Assembly (NCBI GenBank): GCA_964474455.1
Contig: CAYYSU010000035.1
Span: forward strand, 1-27,344
Direction: 5' to 3'
Length of the DNA: 27,344 nucleotides
Origin: BM520 sp964474455
GTDB taxonomy: Bacteria; Bacteroidota; Bacteroidia; Bacteroidales; BM520
The position numbers and the translations under genes are program-made. Position 1 is the first letter of the stretch; the number at the start of each line of letters is the position of its first letter. Below, piece by piece: positions 8,678 through 16,496 of the stretch. The notes below the pieces were generated by a model. It did not search any database and was not told the origin of the DNA. It saw only the letters and a list, made by a program, of their open reading frames with translations.

Positions 8678-8705
8678 TATAAGTTAGTTTTTTAGGTCAG
8701 ATAAG

Positions 8706-8889
8706 AAAAAACCCGCATAATTCCGGAGATATTGAAACCCCTACTTAAACACGAATAGGGATACCGGACTCTTCGAACGTCCACTGTTGCCGAAGCAATC
8801 CCATTGGGATGAGGCCTGTTCTATGAACCACAGAGTTATGCCCTAATGAACATAATGTTGAGTTTCAAAACTGTTGAATTAATGCGGGT
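8706..8889 (-). ncRNA. ssrS: Probable 6S RNA
   Basis: A 184-base gene-free stretch folds on the minus strand as a long closed rod. The ends pair (ACCCGCAT at the 5' end, 8882-8889, with ATGCGGGT, 8711-8718), continue with AATT/AATT across one bulged A, then TGAAAC/GTTTCA (8862-8867 with 8733-8738). Inside are a TTGC-TTCG-GCAA hairpin (8787-8798) and a CCCTA/TAGGG hairpin on the 3' side. The 3' arm runs directly into six Ts, so the closing stem doubles as a terminator. Size, rod shape and position next to zapA (as in proteobacterial zapA-ssrS) fit 6S RNA, which binds the housekeeping RNA polymerase. The fold was done by eye; the exact 5' end is uncertain. Confidence 0.78.
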
Positions 8890-8925
8890 AATATTTTTTA
8901 TGCAAAGAACGTAATCTGTTTTAAA

Positions 8926-9207
8926 CTAAATAGTTAATAAACTATCTATATAAAGAAGATCCTCCATGAATCTACTGTCATTATTTTCACCGTCACCTTT
9001 AGGTTTCTCCAGTTGTGTGCTGTATTGCAATAAAACCATTGCCAGCAAATCCTGTTTATCCTTAAAAGCATATCGTTCTGAATATTCATGTACCATGGTG
9101 TTAATTTTTGCCACCGCTCGTTCCACAAGTTGATGATCCTGGTGGCCTACTTTCAAGGCATATAAGCGATCGGCTATTGACACATTGATATTCAGTTCTT
9201 TTTCCAA
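8926..9207 (-). CDS. zapA: Cell division protein ZapA
   Basis: 93 residues, the usual ZapA size. ZapA binds FtsZ and stabilises the Z-ring at mid-cell. The N-terminal globular part (INVSIADRLYALKV) and the following VERAVAKINTMVHEYSERY segment match the family; the C-terminal helix would form the dimer coiled coil. It starts 6 bases after the stop of the upstream coiled-coil gene and is followed by the probable 6S RNA and rny on the same strand, so the four are likely transcribed together from the promoter at 9543-9574. The family is small and divergent, so the call rests on size, fold pattern and neighbourhood together. Confidence 0.88.
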   Translation of the reverse strand: MEKELNINVSIADRLYALKVGHQDHQLVERAVAKINTMVHEYSERYAFKDKQDLLAMVLLQYSTQLEKPKGDGENNDSRFMEDLLYIDSLLTI

Positions 9208-9213
9208 TGGATA

Positions 9214-9528
9214 TTATTCTTTATTATAATGTTTAGCTTCTAATAGTATCAAACAATGATCAATTTCCCGCACCAGTTTTTTTATATCTTCTCTTTTTTG
9301 AGATGACAGATTCTTATCTGAACCTGGTGTTTCATTACAAATTGATGTATATCTATTTTTAGTTATTAATTTATTTTCCAGTTGCCGTATTCTTGCTTTT
9401 AAACGGATGTTCTCTTCTTCGCTACTTCTTAGGGCTTCTTTCTGCTCCTCGTATCGTTCCTTTAAGCCCTTGATTTTACTTACAATACGTTTTAAGAGCG
9501 CCTTTTGTTCATCCATAAAAGTATTCAT
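9214..9528 (-). CDS. Small coiled-coil protein upstream of zapA, function unknown
   Basis: 104 residues, highly charged and almost all helical. A heptad-like coiled coil covers roughly residues 6-56, then a polar linker (about 57-76, with the only Cys), then a second predicted helix to the end. No enzyme motif is seen. It is the first gene of the zapA unit, 6 bases from the zapA start, with a consensus promoter just upstream. The coupling suggests a division-related role, perhaps a ZapB-like partner of ZapA, but that is inferred from position and coiled-coil character alone. A second ATG four codons in is an alternative start. It is clearly coding, but I do not recognise the family. Confidence 0.75.
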   Translation of the reverse strand: MNTFMDEQKALLKRIVSKIKGLKERYEEQKEALRSSEEENIRLKARIRQLENKLITKNRYTSICNETPGSDKNLSSQKREDIKKLVREIDHCLILLEAKHYNKE

Positions 9529-9542
9529 CTGGCTTATGAGTA

Positions 9543-9574
9543 CAAAAATAGTTTTTCCCGTTGTCTATTCCAAA
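9543..9574 (-). promoter_or_regulatory. Bacteroidota promoter of the coiled-coil/zapA/rny unit
   Basis: On the minus strand, TTTG (9571-9574), 20 bases, then TATTTTTG (9543-9550), a full match to TTTG-N20-TAnnTTTG. It lies 14 bases before the ATG at 9528, so the leader would be very short. Confidence 0.75.
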
Positions 9575-9648
9575 TTAAATTTCACTACTACTCAATTCAA
9601 TGGGTCACATTTTCTCTTTTTCTGCATTAACACTAAAAGATTTATGTT

Positions 9649-10920
9649 ATGAATGAAAATTTTCTTGCTTTTATATGGAAGTTTCGCCTCTACCATTCCC
9701 CTCTCTTTACCGTTGATGGTAAACGTGTTGAGGTGTTATCCCCGGGAATAGAAAATCCTGACTCAGGCCCGGATTTCTTTAACGCTCGTGTGAGAATAGA
9801 AAAAATGATTTGGGTCGGAAATGTGGAAATTCATAACAAAGCGTCAGACTGGTACTCTCATAACCATCAAGCAGACCCCGCTTTTAATAACACTGTTCTT
9901 CATGTTGTTTACGACAGCAACAGATTAGTAATGACAAATGTGGGATATACGGTGCCTCAGCTGGAACTAAAGAGCTTCCTGGCAAGCTCCCCGGTGCAAT
10001 CATACACAAAAATGATGGAAACACTGCACTGGATACCATGCGAATACGGGTTGGAAGATGTGGATAACCTCAAAATCGAGATTATGCTGCAACGATGCCT
10101 GCTCGAAAGACTCGAGGAGAAAGCTAATTATGTTAATGAACTACTGGAGCGGTGGAATGGTGATTGGATGCAGACGCTCTTTATTCTTCTGACCCGGGCC
10201 TTTGGAACAAGAGTTAATGCCTCCGCTTTTGAACTTATGGCACAAGCTACTCCAATTTCGTTGGTGCTAAAAAATGCAGATAACCTGCAATCACTCGAAG
10301 CGTTATTCTTTGGCCAGGCAGGGATGTTATCAGATCTTTTTACTGACCCCTATGCCATGGAGCTTTACAGAGAATATAAATATATTAAACATAAATATGA
10401 CCTGCATACTATTCCCTACTCTTGTTGGAGGTTTCTTAGAATACGCCCGACAGGATTTCCGACAATACGGATTTCTCAACTGGCAACATTCTACAATAAA
10501 AATTTTAGAATACTGGCCGATTTTTTGAATTCCCCTTCCGTAGAATCTCTTAAAACAGCCTTTGATATATGTGCTTCGCCATATTGGGATGACCATCTGA
10601 AATTTGATGAACCTTCCACAATGTCCTCAACAAAAAAAATTGGAAGAGATACTGCAAATATCCTTACCATTAACGCTGTTGCTCCTGCTTCATATACTTA
10701 TCTTAGGCATTCGCAACCTCAAAAGGCAGAAAATATTCCTGATATTTTATTTGACTTGCCTGCTGAGAATAATAGTATTATTAGAAAGTGGAATAAAATA
10801 GGACCTGTAGCAACCAGTGCAGGACATACTCAGGCGATACTGCATTTGAAGAAAAATTATTGTGATGAAAAAAAATGTTTGGAATGCTTGATAGGGCACG
10901 CCGTTATTACAACGAAATGA
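9649..10920 (+). CDS. DUF2851 family protein
   Basis: 423 residues, the usual length of this mostly Bacteroidota family of unknown function. The N-terminal half carries the family's conserved stretches: FLAFIWKFRLY, LSPGIENPDSGPDFFNARV, WVGNVEIHNKASDWYSH and NTVLHVVYDSN, with several conserved Asp, Glu and His that could be an active site. The C-terminus ends with a cysteine cluster, C-x4-C-x2-C (YCDEKKCLECLIG), possibly metal binding. There is no signal peptide or membrane helix, so it is probably cytoplasmic. It is divergent from the zapA unit across about 120 bases and is followed by a separately controlled transporter gene. No function is claimed. Confidence 0.9.
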   Translation: MNENFLAFIWKFRLYHSPLFTVDGKRVEVLSPGIENPDSGPDFFNARVRIEKMIWVGNVEIHNKASDWYSHNHQADPAFNNTVLHVVYDSNRLVMTNVGYTVPQLELKSFLASSPVQSYTKMMETLHWIPCEYGLEDVDNLKIEIMLQRCLLERLEEKANYVNELLERWNGDWMQTLFILLTRAFGTRVNASAFELMAQATPISLVLKNADNLQSLEALFFGQAGMLSDLFTDPYAMELYREYKYIKHKYDLHTIPYSCWRFLRIRPTGFPTIRISQLATFYNKNFRILADFLNSPSVESLKTAFDICASPYWDDHLKFDEPSTMSSTKKIGRDTANILTINAVAPASYTYLRHSQPQKAENIPDILFDLPAENNSIIRKWNKIGPVATSAGHTQAILHLKKNYCDEKKCLECLIGHAVITTK

Positions 10921-10943
10921 TCAGAGATTTTATGCCTGTGAAA

Positions 10944-11070
10944 ATTGCAATTTAATAACAACCTGCCGCAGAGTGGGATTATTTTATCATGACGGAAAAA
11001 CTGTATTTCAGAATTGCATTATCACTGTTTTTTTGACACCTTTGTCCGTCTAATTAAATGTTATTGCAAT
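10944..11070 (+). promoter_or_regulatory. Promoter and candidate operator sites of the NSS transporter
   Basis: A promoter-like pair, ATTG (11013-11016), 20 bases, then CACCTTTG (11037-11044), is one base from the TAnnTTTG consensus. Three related sites surround it: ATTGCAAT at 10944-10951 (inside the 12-bp palindrome AAATTGCAATTT), ATTGCATT at 11013-11020 overlapping the -33 element, and ATTGCAAT at 11063-11070 ending right at the start codon. The spread around the promoter suggests an operator set; the binding protein is unknown. Confidence 0.4.
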
Positions 11071-12432
11071 ATGGCCGATTCTAATATCAGTAAACGTGGT
11101 GGTTTTGGGAGTAAGTTTGGTATTATCGCTGCCGCAGCAGGTAGTGCAATAGGCCTGGGGAATATCTGGCGCTTTCCTTATGTGGCAGGTGAAAATGGTG
11201 GTGGAGCATTTTTGTTAATCAACCTGGCTTGCATACTACTTATTGGAATACCCTTGATGTTGTCAGAATTTATTATCGGCCGTAATGCCCAGAGGAATGC
11301 CTATGGCTCTTTTAAGAATATAGCTCCGGGATCCCCATGGCGTTTTGTCGGACTGATGGGCGTTGTTACGGCATTCGTAATACTCTCTTTCTACTCTACC
11401 GTTGCCGGATGGACTATGGAGTATGTTTTCCAGTCGTTTGCAAATGGTTTTGAAGGAAAATCTCCGGGACAACTCATTGGGATGTTTGCTGAATTTAAAG
11501 GTAGCTCATGGAGAGCCGTGACATGGCAGATGCTATTTTTGATTCTTACTGCCGGGATTGTATTGGCAGGGGTTCAAAAAGGAATCGAAAAGTATGCAAA
11601 AATTCTTATGCCGCTACTGCTGGTGTTGATTATAGTGTTGTGTGTCAGATCTGTAACGCTACCGGGAGCAGAAAAAGGACTACACTTTCTCTTTCACCCT
11701 GACTTCTCAAAAGTAAATGGTTCTGTTATTCTGGAAGCGCTGGGACAGGCGTTTTTTTCGCTATCCATAGGTATGGGAGCGCTAATAACTTATGGTTCTT
11801 ATATTAATAAAAAAGATAATCTGGTGTCCTCGGCTGTTATTGTCTCTTTTGCAGATACTTTCATTGCCATTCTTGCCGGAGTAGCAATTTTTCCTGCTGT
11901 TTTTGCCTTTGGTATTAATCCGGCAGAGGGGCCTGAACTGGTATTTATTACACTCCCGAACATCTTTTTGCAAATGCCGGGAGGCTATTTCTTCTCCATA
12001 ATATTTTTTGTGCTTCTGGCTGTTGCGGCTTTAACTTCTTCAATATCCATTCTGGAGGTCGTCGTGGCTTATTTTGTAGAGGAGCTGAATATGAAAAGAA
12101 AAACGGCCACTTGGGTCGCGACTCTCTCCTCTGCTATGATTGGAATCCTTTGTACCGCATCTCAGGGACTCATACCATGGCTTCAGTTTGGAGAAATGAA
12201 CTTCTTTGATCTTCTTGACTACTCCAGCTCTAAAATATTGCTTCCCTTTGGTGGTTTTTTTATTGCCCTTTTTATAGGTTGGGTGATGAAACCCAAAGTT
12301 GTGATAGCGGAAATGTCAAATAATGGTATTTTTAAGATACCGTTATTCAAAGTCTTTCAGATTATTGTTAAGTTTATTGCCCCGGCGGCAATTGCTCTTG
12401 TATTCCTTTACGGAATAGGAGTTATTGGTTAA
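11071..12432 (+). CDS. Sodium-dependent amino-acid symporter, NSS (LeuT/MhsT) family
   Basis: 453 residues from the chosen ATG; a TTG 19 codons upstream would place the start before the promoter-like site. Na+-coupled inner-membrane uptake, probably of amino acids. The family signature of the first helix is clear: GSAIGLGNIWRFPYVAGENG, where the unwound segment binds Na+ and substrate. Multiple hydrophobic helices follow, as in LeuT-fold carriers; the length matches the shorter 11-helix bacterial members such as MhsT (453 residues). It is convergent with the AGCS symporter, and the two stop codons overlap in one TTAA (12429-12432) with no terminator between. The substrate cannot be read from the sequence. 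Confidence 0.93.
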   Translation: MADSNISKRGGFGSKFGIIAAAAGSAIGLGNIWRFPYVAGENGGGAFLLINLACILLIGIPLMLSEFIIGRNAQRNAYGSFKNIAPGSPWRFVGLMGVVTAFVILSFYSTVAGWTMEYVFQSFANGFEGKSPGQLIGMFAEFKGSSWRAVTWQMLFLILTAGIVLAGVQKGIEKYAKILMPLLLVLIIVLCVRSVTLPGAEKGLHFLFHPDFSKVNGSVILEALGQAFFSLSIGMGALITYGSYINKKDNLVSSAVIVSFADTFIAILAGVAIFPAVFAFGINPAEGPELVFITLPNIFLQMPGGYFFSIIFFVLLAVAALTSSISILEVVVAYFVEELNMKRKTATWVATLSSAMIGILCTASQGLIPWLQFGEMNFFDLLDYSSSKILLPFGGFFIALFIGWVMKPKVVIAEMSNNGIFKIPLFKVFQIIVKFIAPAAIALVFLYGIGVIG

Positions 12433-14123
12433 TACTTGTCTATCTTAACAGGAATATCTTCTTCCGGATTATCCTTGTGAAAGCTGACCCAGTATTTCTT
12501 TACGGTATCTTTCATGTCGCGGTGCAGCATTAATATTCCGAACAGGTTTGGCAGTGCCATAAATACTATTGCGATGCCCGAGAATGTCCAGATAAGAGTG
12601 GTGTCAATGAACGACGCCAGAAAGAAAAGAATAACATAAGCGATCCTGTAGTACATCACATATTTTACACCCCAAAGATAGGTTATGGCTCTTCCTCCAT
12701 AATACGACCAACTGATGGCTGTGGAGAATGCAAAAAGTAGCAGACCAATGGAGACAATGTATTTGCCCCACTCTCCAAGAAAACTTCTCGTAAAAGCTAT
12801 TGTTGTCAGTGGCGCACTGTGGAGTAGTGATTTTCCGTCAATCCGGAATTCCTGATTGTTTCGGACAAGTTTTCCTTCAGAAACCATAACCTCACCGGTG
12901 TATAATACGTTGTTATTAAAGAATTTTACCTCTTCGGCTACGCTGCGGGCGTGAAGAATGGAGAGCTCATTTTGTACTTCACCGTTTATAATGTTCAACG
13001 TTCCAGTGAAAAGTGGCAGCGACTCCTTCCTTTTGATATGCATCATTAGAGCTGAGAGATCTTCATCATTTGATTCATCAACGTTTTGAGCCAGAATTAT
13101 CATATCTGTCATTTGAAATGTATTCTCATGCTTCTCTTGCCAAACGCCGCTGCTTAAAAGCACTAATCCGGTAAGGGTGCATATGACGATGGTGTCGATA
13201 AAAGGCTCCAGAAGTGCCACAAGACCCTCAGAGACAGGTTCCTTTGTTCTTGCTGCTGCGTGTGCGATGGCGGCAGAACCCTGGCCTGCTTCATTACTGT
13301 ATAAACCACGGTTTACTCCTCTGTTGAAGGCGAAAGCAAAGCTGGCTCCAAGAAATCCTCCCGTTGCCGCTGTTCCCGTAAATACATCGATGATAATAGC
13401 TGATATTGACGGTATAATGTTTTGATAATTGGTGATAATAACTGCTATTGCTCCAAGAACATATATTACCGCCATGGTGGGAACCAGCCGCTCCGTTACC
13501 TTGGCAATCCTCTTAATACCTCCAATGATAACAAATGCAAGAAGTACAGCAAGTACTCCTCCCGTGATGATGTGTTTTATCCCAAAGGTAGCGTACACAG
13601 CGTTGGAAATACTGTTAATCTGTGGCAAACTACCTGTTCCGAAGGTACATACGATTGTTGCTATGGCGAATATTGCTGCAAGCCATGGCATTTTGAGCTT
13701 GTTCTTCATATAATACATGGGACCACCACTCACCGAGCCATCTTTTGCAAACTCACGGTATTTGTGAGATAATGTCACCTCAACGAATTTTGTACACATG
13801 CCTATTGCCGCCGTAATAATCATCCAGAATATCGCTGCCGGACCACCAAGGTGTATCGCAAGAGCTACTCCGGCAATGTTACCCGTTCCCACAGTCCCGG
13901 AAAGCGCTGTCGTCAAGGCCTGAAAATGACTCGTGTCACCGAAATCACCGGCTTTGTCGTACTTCCCCTTTACAATGCGGGTAGCATGCCCTAAAAACCT
14001 GAATTGTGGAAAACCCAGGTATATGGTAAAGAATAAACCTGTTCCCAATAATATAAAAACAAACCATTGCGACCCGCCGAGGTAGCCGTCGATGGTTACT
14101 AAAAAGTTATTTAATTGCTGCAT
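12429..14123 (-). CDS. Sodium:alanine symporter (AGCS family) with a large inserted domain
   Basis: 564 residues, against about 450-480 for typical family members. Na+- or H+-coupled uptake of alanine or glycine across the inner membrane. Family motifs: ALSGTVGTGNIAGVA (72-86), GGPMYYM (133-139), and the signature FNRGVNRGLYSNEAGQGSA (266-284). The extra length is one hydrophilic block at about 329-436, between SSGVW and the later LTTIAFTRSFLG, where other AGCS proteins have only a short loop. The block is rich in Asp, Glu and Asn and has no hydrophobic helix. Promoter-like TAAATTTG lies on the minus strand at 14164-14171. Possible related Bacteroidota proteins may share the insertion; that was not checked. 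Confidence 0.93.
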   Translation of the reverse strand: MQQLNNFLVTIDGYLGGSQWFVFILLGTGLFFTIYLGFPQFRFLGHATRIVKGKYDKAGDFGDTSHFQALTTALSGTVGTGNIAGVALAIHLGGPAAIFWMIITAAIGMCTKFVEVTLSHKYREFAKDGSVSGGPMYYMKNKLKMPWLAAIFAIATIVCTFGTGSLPQINSISNAVYATFGIKHIITGGVLAVLLAFVIIGGIKRIAKVTERLVPTMAVIYVLGAIAVIITNYQNIIPSISAIIIDVFTGTAATGGFLGASFAFAFNRGVNRGLYSNEAGQGSAAIAHAAARTKEPVSEGLVALLEPFIDTIVICTLTGLVLLSSGVWQEKHENTFQMTDMIILAQNVDESNDEDLSALMMHIKRKESLPLFTGTLNIINGEVQNELSILHARSVAEEVKFFNNNVLYTGEVMVSEGKLVRNNQEFRIDGKSLLHSAPLTTIAFTRSFLGEWGKYIVSIGLLLFAFSTAISWSYYGGRAITYLWGVKYVMYYRIAYVILFFLASFIDTTLIWTFSGIAIVFMALPNLFGILMLHRDMKDTVKKYWVSFHKDNPEEDIPVKIDKY

Positions 14124-14163
14124 GCGCTTAGGTTTAGTAGTGCTTTATTTTGCGATCGATGGC

Positions 14164-14171
14164 CAAATTTA
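14164..14171 (-). promoter_or_regulatory. -7 promoter box of the AGCS symporter
   Basis: TAAATTTG on the minus strand matches TAnnTTTG and lies 40 bases before the start codon. No TTTG is seen at the proper distance upstream, so this is a half-supported promoter. Confidence 0.4.
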
Positions 14172-14254
14172 AAAAAAATGCAAAGTTTTCCACTTCTTTT
14201 GGGTTAGTTTTTCCGTTTTTGGTATTAATCACTATAAAGGAAAAATTTTATAAT

Positions 14255-14929
14255 ATGAAAAAACTACTCTCTTTCAGTCGTCGCGACCGTAATGGACTGA
14301 TGTTTTTTATGACGCTTATACTCTTGGGAACGGGAGTAGCCACAATACTCTTTTCCCATTCCTATATCGAAAGAAAAAAACAATCGGAATATCTTCGTAA
14401 TACGTCGCATTATTTGGCAGCATTGCAGAGTGTGAATATTGAAAAACCAATACAAAGAACTGAGAAAAGTGCTGTTTATAAGGATGTTAAACCTGTTGCC
14501 AATACTGCACCTGTCAAATACAAAAAAGAAAAAATTATGGTAGAGATAAATGGTGCCGACAGTATGGAGCTGGTCTCATTGCCAGGAATAGGGCCTGTAT
14601 TTGCAACCAGAATTATGAAATACAGAGATATGCTGGGAGGCTATTACCACCCTGATCAACTTGTTGAGGTATATGGCTTCGACTCTGAAAAACTTGATGC
14701 AATCAGAGAGATGCTAAAGATCGATAAAACCTTGATAACGATCATACCCATCAACAAAGCAGAATTTAAATCGGTGTTAAGGCATCCATATATTGACTAT
14801 GAGCAAACAAAGATGATTTTTAAGGCCAGAGACAAAAACTCCTTTTCAGACTTCGATGATTTTCAATCGCGCTCCGGATTGGATAGTATTATGTCGGAGA
14901 GATTGAAATTCTACCTTGCCTTTGATTAA
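14255..14929 (+). CDS. Membrane-anchored helix-hairpin-helix protein (ComEA-related)
   Basis: 224 residues from the ATG at 14255. An upstream in-frame extension to 14150 exists, but it overlaps the -7 box of the divergent gene and lacks family character, so the shorter start is preferred. One membrane helix (about 14-33) is followed by a lysine-rich linker (about 50-97). A helix-hairpin-helix unit of ComEA type then reads INGADSMELVSLPGIGP and continues with ATRIMKYRDMLGGY. A second, more degenerate unit follows (INKAEFKSVLRHPYIDYEQT). HhH units bind DNA non-specifically; ComEA is the periplasmic DNA receptor of natural competence. No other competence gene is in the window, so a DNA-uptake role is unproven. 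Confidence 0.85.
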   Translation: MKKLLSFSRRDRNGLMFFMTLILLGTGVATILFSHSYIERKKQSEYLRNTSHYLAALQSVNIEKPIQRTEKSAVYKDVKPVANTAPVKYKKEKIMVEINGADSMELVSLPGIGPVFATRIMKYRDMLGGYYHPDQLVEVYGFDSEKLDAIREMLKIDKTLITIIPINKAEFKSVLRHPYIDYEQTKMIFKARDKNSFSDFDDFQSRSGLDSIMSERLKFYLAFD

Positions 14930-14954
14930 TAGTATTTTTGAAATCTTATATTTG
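14921..14954 (+). promoter_or_regulatory. Promoter of the POT transporter
   Basis: TTTG (14921-14924), 22 bases, then TATATTTG (14947-14954), a full match to the -7 consensus with slightly long spacing. The -33 element overlaps the end of the preceding gene. The leader would be about 75 bases. Confidence 0.55.
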
Positions 14955-14985
14955 TGCCTTTGAAATAAATATCAATTTGAAGGAA

Positions 14986-15002
14986 GTAGAAAATTTTTCT
15001 AC
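14986..15002 (+). promoter_or_regulatory. 17-bp palindrome in the POT transporter leader
   Basis: GTAGAAAA-T-TTTTCTAC is perfectly symmetrical around one central base. A one-base loop cannot form an RNA hairpin of full length, and no T-run follows, so a dimeric repressor site is more likely than a terminator. It lies about 25 bases after the probable transcription start and 33 before the ATG. Confidence 0.4.
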
Positions 15003-15034
15003 AATCTCATAACGGTAACTTAAGTTCATAGCGC

Positions 15035-16486
15035 ATGAATAGATTTACTAAGGCTTTTCGCAGGTTTCCACGCACATTCTGGGCTGCCAACACAATGGAG
15101 CTCTTCGAACGATGGGCATGGTATGGTATGTTTATGGTTTTGGCTCTCTATCTCACCGGATCACGTGATACCGGAGCTCTGGGTTTCTCTCAGGCACAGA
15201 AAGGTATGCTCATGGGGACAGTGGTAGCCATACTCTATTTTTTGCCTGTGATAACCGGCGCCCTAGCCGACAGGGTAGGGTATAAGAAAATTCTGGTGAT
15301 AGCCTATCTTATTCTCGCTTCCGGATATCTACTTATGGGCCAGGTCACATCCTTTACCGCGATGTTCTTAGTCTTCCTGTATGTTGCCGTAGGAGCTGCT
15401 CTTTTCAAACCGGTGATATCAGCTTCCATATCAAAAACTACCGACGACAGTAACTCCTCAATAGGCTTTGGGATATTCTATATGATGGTGAATATCGGCG
15501 CTTTCCTGGGTCCCATATTCGCAGGAAAGTTCCGTGAGATTTCGTGGAACTACGTCTTTGTCATGTCTGCCGTGATCATAAGTCTTAACTTTATCGTATT
15601 GCTGTTTTTCTTTAAAGAACCTCAAAAGAAGACCTCTGATGAGCCGCTGGGAAAATCTATGGTAACAGCACTGAGGAATATTGTAGTGACACTTAAAGAC
15701 TGGCGTTTTCTCCTCTTCCTTGTTATTATTATCGGATTTTGGTCTATGTATAACCAGCTATTTTATACCCTTCCTGTTTTTATCGACCAATGGGTTGATA
15801 CCTCCATATTATATGATAAGATCGAAGGCTTCTGGCCCGGACTGGCGCGCGTGATTCCCGGCGCTTCAGAAGGTGTTATAAACCCCGAGATACTAACCAA
15901 TATCGATGCCTTTTACATCATTATTTTTCAGATTGTGGTCTCTGCGTTTGTGATGCGATTCAGGCACCTGAATGCAATGATAGGAGGATTCCTGGTCTCC
16001 AGCATAGGTATCGGTTTGATGTTCGCTTTTAATAATGTCTTCTTCCTTTTTCCTGCTATCCTGGTTTTTGGATTGGGAGAGATGGCCAGCTCACCAAAGA
16101 TTACTGAGTACATAGGAAAAATTGCTCCTTCAGATAAAGTTGCCCTATACATGGGATGCTCCTTCCTCCCCATGGCAGGTGGGAATTTCTTCGCCGGTAT
16201 TCTTAGCGGATCCGTTTATGGTAACATCTCTGATAAAACATTTCTCCTCAAAGAGACTCTTACCCAAAAGGGTATCACATTCCCGATGATCTCCGACTCC
16301 TTTACGCAGAATGACCTCTATAGCTTTGCAGGCGAGAAGCTGGGAATGTCGCAACAAGAGTTAACAACATACCTGTGGAATAGCTGTAATCCTGGAAAAA
16401 TATGGATGCTGTTTACCGGAATAGGAGTAGCTACCGTTATAGCACTGTTTCTTTACGACAGGCTCATTATCAGGAAGAGAGGCTAA
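15035..16486 (+). CDS. POT-family (PTR2) proton-coupled peptide transporter
   Basis: 483 residues, the normal size for this MFS subfamily with 12-14 membrane helices. Proton-driven uptake of di- or tripeptides across the inner membrane. The ExxER motif of the first helix is present in MELFERWAWYGM, followed by the MFS loop GALADRVGYKKIL and the helix that includes FGIFYMMVNIGAFLGP, typical of POT. The region around residues 255-290 (a soluble stretch after TLPVFIDQWVD) is an extra loop between helices. Its own promoter and a palindromic leader element suggest regulated expression. It is convergent with the rhomboid gene, with only 10 bases between the stops. Peptide specificity is inferred from the family; nitrate or other substrates are possible. 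Confidence 0.87.
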   Translation: MNRFTKAFRRFPRTFWAANTMELFERWAWYGMFMVLALYLTGSRDTGALGFSQAQKGMLMGTVVAILYFLPVITGALADRVGYKKILVIAYLILASGYLLMGQVTSFTAMFLVFLYVAVGAALFKPVISASISKTTDDSNSSIGFGIFYMMVNIGAFLGPIFAGKFREISWNYVFVMSAVIISLNFIVLLFFFKEPQKKTSDEPLGKSMVTALRNIVVTLKDWRFLLFLVIIIGFWSMYNQLFYTLPVFIDQWVDTSILYDKIEGFWPGLARVIPGASEGVINPEILTNIDAFYIIIFQIVVSAFVMRFRHLNAMIGGFLVSSIGIGLMFAFNNVFFLFPAILVFGLGEMASSPKITEYIGKIAPSDKVALYMGCSFLPMAGGNFFAGILSGSVYGNISDKTFLLKETLTQKGITFPMISDSFTQNDLYSFAGEKLGMSQQELTTYLWNSCNPGKIWMLFTGIGVATVIALFLYDRLIIRKRG

Positions 16487-16496
16487 CCCCTGAACG

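Noticed and set aside
11014..11070. TTG start of the NSS transporter at 11014
   Set aside because: It would lie in the promoter -33 site and add residues unlike the family N-terminus; the ATG at 11071 fits better.
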